Shown: in pieces, positions 61,330 to 64,000 of the stretch
How positions within the stretch are numbered: position 1 is the first letter of the stretch
How the letters are laid out: the number at the start of each line of letters is the position of its first letter
DNA from: a bacterium
GTDB taxonomy: Bacteria > Verrucomicrobiota > Kiritimatiellia > CAIKKV01 > CAITUY01
Assembly (NCBI GenBank): GCA_037128595.1
Contig: JBAXWB010000002.1
Coordinates: forward strand, 62,001-126,000
DNA: 64,000 nt
Reading direction: 5' to 3'
Made by a program: the position numbers and the translations under genes
Notes under the pieces: model-generated
What the model was told of the DNA's origin: nothing
Databases searched by the model: none
The model's input: the letters and a program-made list of their open reading frames with translations, nothing else

Positions 61330-63033
61330 TCAAGACATCAGATGATTGATGAACAAATCAATCTCGCGCCGGGTGGTGACAGGGTTTAAGAACACCGCCT
61401 TCTCACCGGGAAGCCGGTGGTAACGGCCCTTGGCGTCATAGGCGGTATGGGCCACAAATTCGACCCAGTTGGTAAACAACCCGACCTTCCCACGCTGCAA
61501 AAACAGCTGCCGATGCCAGTCATTGTTGCGCTGCAGCCAGGTCAGGTATTCCGGGCTCCCGGACGTCTGATATTCAAAGTCATACGCCGCCTCTGCATCC
61601 GATACAATGGCCGGATCATAGATCCTGAACCCCACACTCGGCCCCTGATTCTCGGGAGCCACCACCTTGATGTTCGGAAATTGTCCGAGCCGGTATCGGA
61701 AATAATCCGCATTTTGCAGACAATTCGCAATCGCGACCTGATACCCCTCGATACCCATATAGTTCAAGGCCGCATAGGCCCCGAAGACCCCTGCCGCCCC
61801 GCGCGAACATTCAATCGTGGATTGAAGATGGGACTGCCCCTGAACATCCCTCTCGAAATATGAGAAGTTCTCAGGATCATTTTCCAGCGCCTTCAAGTCA
61901 TCCCTGTCCTTGAACATCACCAGACTTGATGTGTAGGGCACATACCCCCATTTCTGAAAATCAACCGTGAACGAATCGGCGAACTGTAACTCCTTGAACA
62001 ACTCCACGTTCCGGCGCAGCCCGCCCAGGGTTGACTCATTAATGTGCAACGGATTGCCGTCGAAATCATAAGAAAGAAAGAAAAGAAGCGCCCATCCGAT
62101 TGCGGAATCGACATGAATATGGGGCTTCACTTTCACTTCGTACTGCTCGCAGAGGCGGTTGCGCAAGTCATATACCGGCTTGACCCGGTCCACGGCAAAC
62201 GTATCCGTGGTTCCCATCGTGAGCATAATGGCGGGAACAGGGCACCCCAGGCAAAAGCAGGCACGCAAATGCTGTTCAAGATCATTCAGATCGATCTCGT
62301 TACGTTCATTGATCTTGATCCGGATCGTCCGGCCCTCAATATCAACACCCAGTAGCGATAAGTTGGTGATGTTCGAATAGTGCCCGCCCTGCGAATTCAT
62401 AATCCGGTAATCACGCCCCGCCCCCATCCCGAGGCGCTTGGCGTCCGGCAGCGATTTCCGGATGCCCGTCAGATACCCGTAAAGATTGCAAAAGGTGCCT
62501 CCCTGGGTAAACAACCCGGCCGCCTGCCCCACGTCATAGCCTGCGAGGGACGCCATCTGGCGCACCACATTTTTCTCCAGTTCATCAGCCATTCCTGAAT
62601 ATTCGGTGTAGACCAGATTCGGGTTGGCCAGCAACCCCATCATCGCCCCGTAAATGGCGGGATCGCAGGGCATGGTGATCACATTCTCAACGCTGGCAGG
62701 ATTTTCCCAATCCTTGGACAGCGCCGCGGCAAAGCGCAGCAGGCCATCAGGCTGACCGCCCGGCAACTGAATTCCCGGTGGAATCCGGTCCTGCGTCATC
62801 AATTGCTGGCGCAGGCCCACCCCGCCATTGTAGGAAAGCAGCCGGTGATCCGGTTTCAGGTGACGGTTCCTGAATTCAATGATCTGGCTGAAGCCAGGGT
62901 CTTTAAAACACGGCCAATACTTGGGATTACGCGAAAAGAAATGCTCCCGTACATGCTGACAGCGCGCCTCGAAGGCCGGATCAACGGCGTGCTCGGCATC
63001 ACCTCCATCTTGTCTTGTATTCTTTGACTTCAC
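61330..63033 (-). CDS. Pyridoxal-phosphate-dependent decarboxylase (group II type)
   Basis: A 567-residue fold type I PLP enzyme related to glutamate/aromatic amino acid decarboxylases. Lys361 in VDFQKWGYVPYTSS binds PLP, HVDSAIGWALLFF supplies the metal-free Asp/His pair that contacts the ring, and GTFCNLYGYLTGIRK is the usual binding loop. Start is GTG at 63033, preceded by GAGG; it overlaps the stop of the upstream FAD oxidoreductase (GTGA). The normal role is to decarboxylate an amino acid; the substrate is unclear. Convergent with the EEP gene, 12 bases away. Confidence 0.88.
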   Translation of the reverse strand: MKSKNTRQDGGDAEHAVDPAFEARCQHVREHFFSRNPKYWPCFKDPGFSQIIEFRNRHLKPDHRLLSYNGGVGLRQQLMTQDRIPPGIQLPGGQPDGLLRFAAALSKDWENPASVENVITMPCDPAIYGAMMGLLANPNLVYTEYSGMADELEKNVVRQMASLAGYDVGQAAGLFTQGGTFCNLYGYLTGIRKSLPDAKRLGMGAGRDYRIMNSQGGHYSNITNLSLLGVDIEGRTIRIKINERNEIDLNDLEQHLRACFCLGCPVPAIMLTMGTTDTFAVDRVKPVYDLRNRLCEQYEVKVKPHIHVDSAIGWALLFFLSYDFDGNPLHINESTLGGLRRNVELFKELQFADSFTVDFQKWGYVPYTSSLVMFKDRDDLKALENDPENFSYFERDVQGQSHLQSTIECSRGAAGVFGAYAALNYMGIEGYQVAIANCLQNADYFRYRLGQFPNIKVVAPENQGPSVGFRIYDPAIVSDAEAAYDFEYQTSGSPEYLTWLQRNNDWHRQLFLQRGKVGLFTNWVEFVAHTAYDAKGRYHRLPGEKAVFLNPVTTRREIDLFINHLMS

Positions 63034-64000
63034 ATCTCACCTCGATCGCCTGAGGGCAGGTACGCCCCGTAATGTCTGAGCCGGTTTCTCAACTCATCGG
63101 TATTGACCGCATGAACATCGGTCGATCCGTCACCTGCGGCCATTGCCGCGGCAAGACCCGCCGCTTCGCCCATGCACAGACACACAGGCATCACTCGCGT
63201 ACTTCCCTGAACCGGACGATCCGTGGAAATGCTTCGACCTGCCACAAGAACATTGCGTAGTCCCTTGGGCGTCAGGCAGCGATACGGAACGCCATGCGAT
63301 TCACCGGCCTCGAGCCGGATCGCGGTTGACGCCAGCTCCTTGTCTCTCGCAATCTCAGTTTTCTTGTGATGAACATCCACATAATAACTGTTGCGGCATA
63401 TTTCATCCGGGAAATGACGCCTGTTAATGAAATCATCGACGGTAAGCGTGTAATCCCCCGTGACACGCCTGGTTTCCCGGATTCCGAGTAGCGCTCCCGT
63501 CTGGGTCAAGTGGGCATTAGCGAAGGCTGAAGGGAAATATTCAGCACACGCGTCGCGAAACGCTTTAGCCATTTTCCGCCCTTTCATAAGGGCTTTGCTG
63601 ACCGAAAAGGGATCCGTATTATCCACCTCCCAGATATGACCGGCGTTGAACCCGATTGCGCCCGGTCCGATCATGTTATTGCAGGCATGGTGGTCGGGAA
63701 TGTTCGGGTATTTGCCCGAAGCCACAATATCATCAATGATATTATGACTGGGACTGTTCTTCAGCATACCGCAATGCTGATACGCATACATGTCGACATT
63801 CGTAAGCGTAAAGCAGTGACTCGCAGGCTGAAGGTTCCCTGACTCGTCACCTTTCTCAAATTCCGCACCAGCCCAAACCGCTACATCGGCGTCCCCTGTT
63901 GCATCGACATAAATCTTGGACTTGAAGGCCGTAAGACCGGCCTTGTTGGCCACAATAACGGCATCAATGTGACCCGGCACGTCACACTCCACCCGCGTCA
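63030..64000 (-). CDS. FAD-dependent oxidoreductase, C-terminal part (start outside window)
   Basis: The frame is open to the right edge, so the N-terminal FAD motif is missing. Visible blocks match the FAD_oxidored protein at 12777: KIYVDATGDADVAVWAGAEFEKGDE, ETRRVTGDYTLTVDDF, NVLVAGRSISTDRPVQGSTR and GEAAGLAAAMAA. It overlaps the PLP decarboxylase gene by four bases, so the two are co-translated. That pairing hints at oxidation and decarboxylation of one amino-acid or amino-sugar compound, which is speculative. Confidence 0.88.
   Translation of the reverse strand, partial: TRVECDVPGHIDAVIVANKAGLTAFKSKIYVDATGDADVAVWAGAEFEKGDESGNLQPASHCFTLTNVDMYAYQHCGMLKNSPSHNIIDDIVASGKYPNIPDHHACNNMIGPGAIGFNAGHIWEVDNTDPFSVSKALMKGRKMAKAFRDACAEYFPSAFANAHLTQTGALLGIRETRRVTGDYTLTVDDFINRRHFPDEICRNSYYVDVHHKKTEIARDKELASTAIRLEAGESHGVPYRCLTPKGLRNVLVAGRSISTDRPVQGSTRVMPVCLCMGEAAGLAAAMAAGDGSTDVHAVNTDELRNRLRHYGAYLPSGDRGEM

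Overview
The window looks like a chromosomal piece of a Gram-negative, polysaccharide-degrading member of the PVC superphylum (Kiritimatiellota, Lentisphaerota or Verrucomicrobiota). The Gram-negative call rests on two LpxL-type acyltransferases, an MsbA-type exporter and an OmpA protein. The phylum call is an inference from the mix of GH130, GH38, GH36-like and large clan-A glycosidases, sialate O-acetylesterase, FAD-dependent 'FAD_oxidored' proteins, URO-D-like proteins and autotransporter-strand-repeat surface proteins. It has not been confirmed with a marker gene.

Layout. 1-4505: an N-acetylneuraminate-lyase-like aldolase and an unknown partial gene, a divergent AraC regulator, a sialate O-acetylesterase and a VapBC-like toxin-antitoxin pair. 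4582-33490: a large glycan-utilisation region. It holds an unknown secreted protein, a GH36-like cytoplasmic enzyme, an operon of FAD oxidoreductase, GH38 alpha-mannosidase and MFS transporter, three secreted clan-A-type glycosidases, an SGNH esterase, a URO-D-like protein with GH130 phosphorylase, two large secreted surface proteins and a GntR/LacI hybrid regulator. Five of these transcription units share a promoter with the same -10 sequence TATAGT, including the regulator's own gene, so they may form one regulon. The enzymes suggest a mannose- and galactose-containing, acetylated glycan, which would be cut outside the cell, imported, and finished in the cytoplasm by phosphorolysis and alpha-glycosidases.

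33574-35452: a strange LacI-type ORF whose second half is built of repeats containing long in-frame palindromes, and whose start and stop codons both lie in copies of the same hairpin repeat. 35542-39816: a three-gene operon with a MotA/TolQ/ExbB-like channel protein, a single-pass ExbD/MotB-like partner and a large exported protein, possibly a new proton-driven motor. 39828-43377: an esterase, uronate isomerase and a ppnP gene bracketed by two MITE-like elements.

43423-63033: mostly housekeeping genes: tRNA-Lys, mtnP-type phosphorylase, prfC, tadA, an ATP-grasp enzyme, a zinc metallopeptidase, an HMGL-like aldolase, the lipid A group (two acyltransferases, OmpA, msbA), recR-ebfC-dnaX with the SRP RNA, mnmA (with an unusual cysteine pattern), an EEP-family enzyme and a PLP decarboxylase. 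The window ends in a second FAD oxidoreductase.

The most unusual feature is the number of palindromic repeats. At least five families lie in 64 kb, several with compensating stem changes. One is a REP-like hairpin with an invariant ACAGAG loop that also sits in frame inside a gene.
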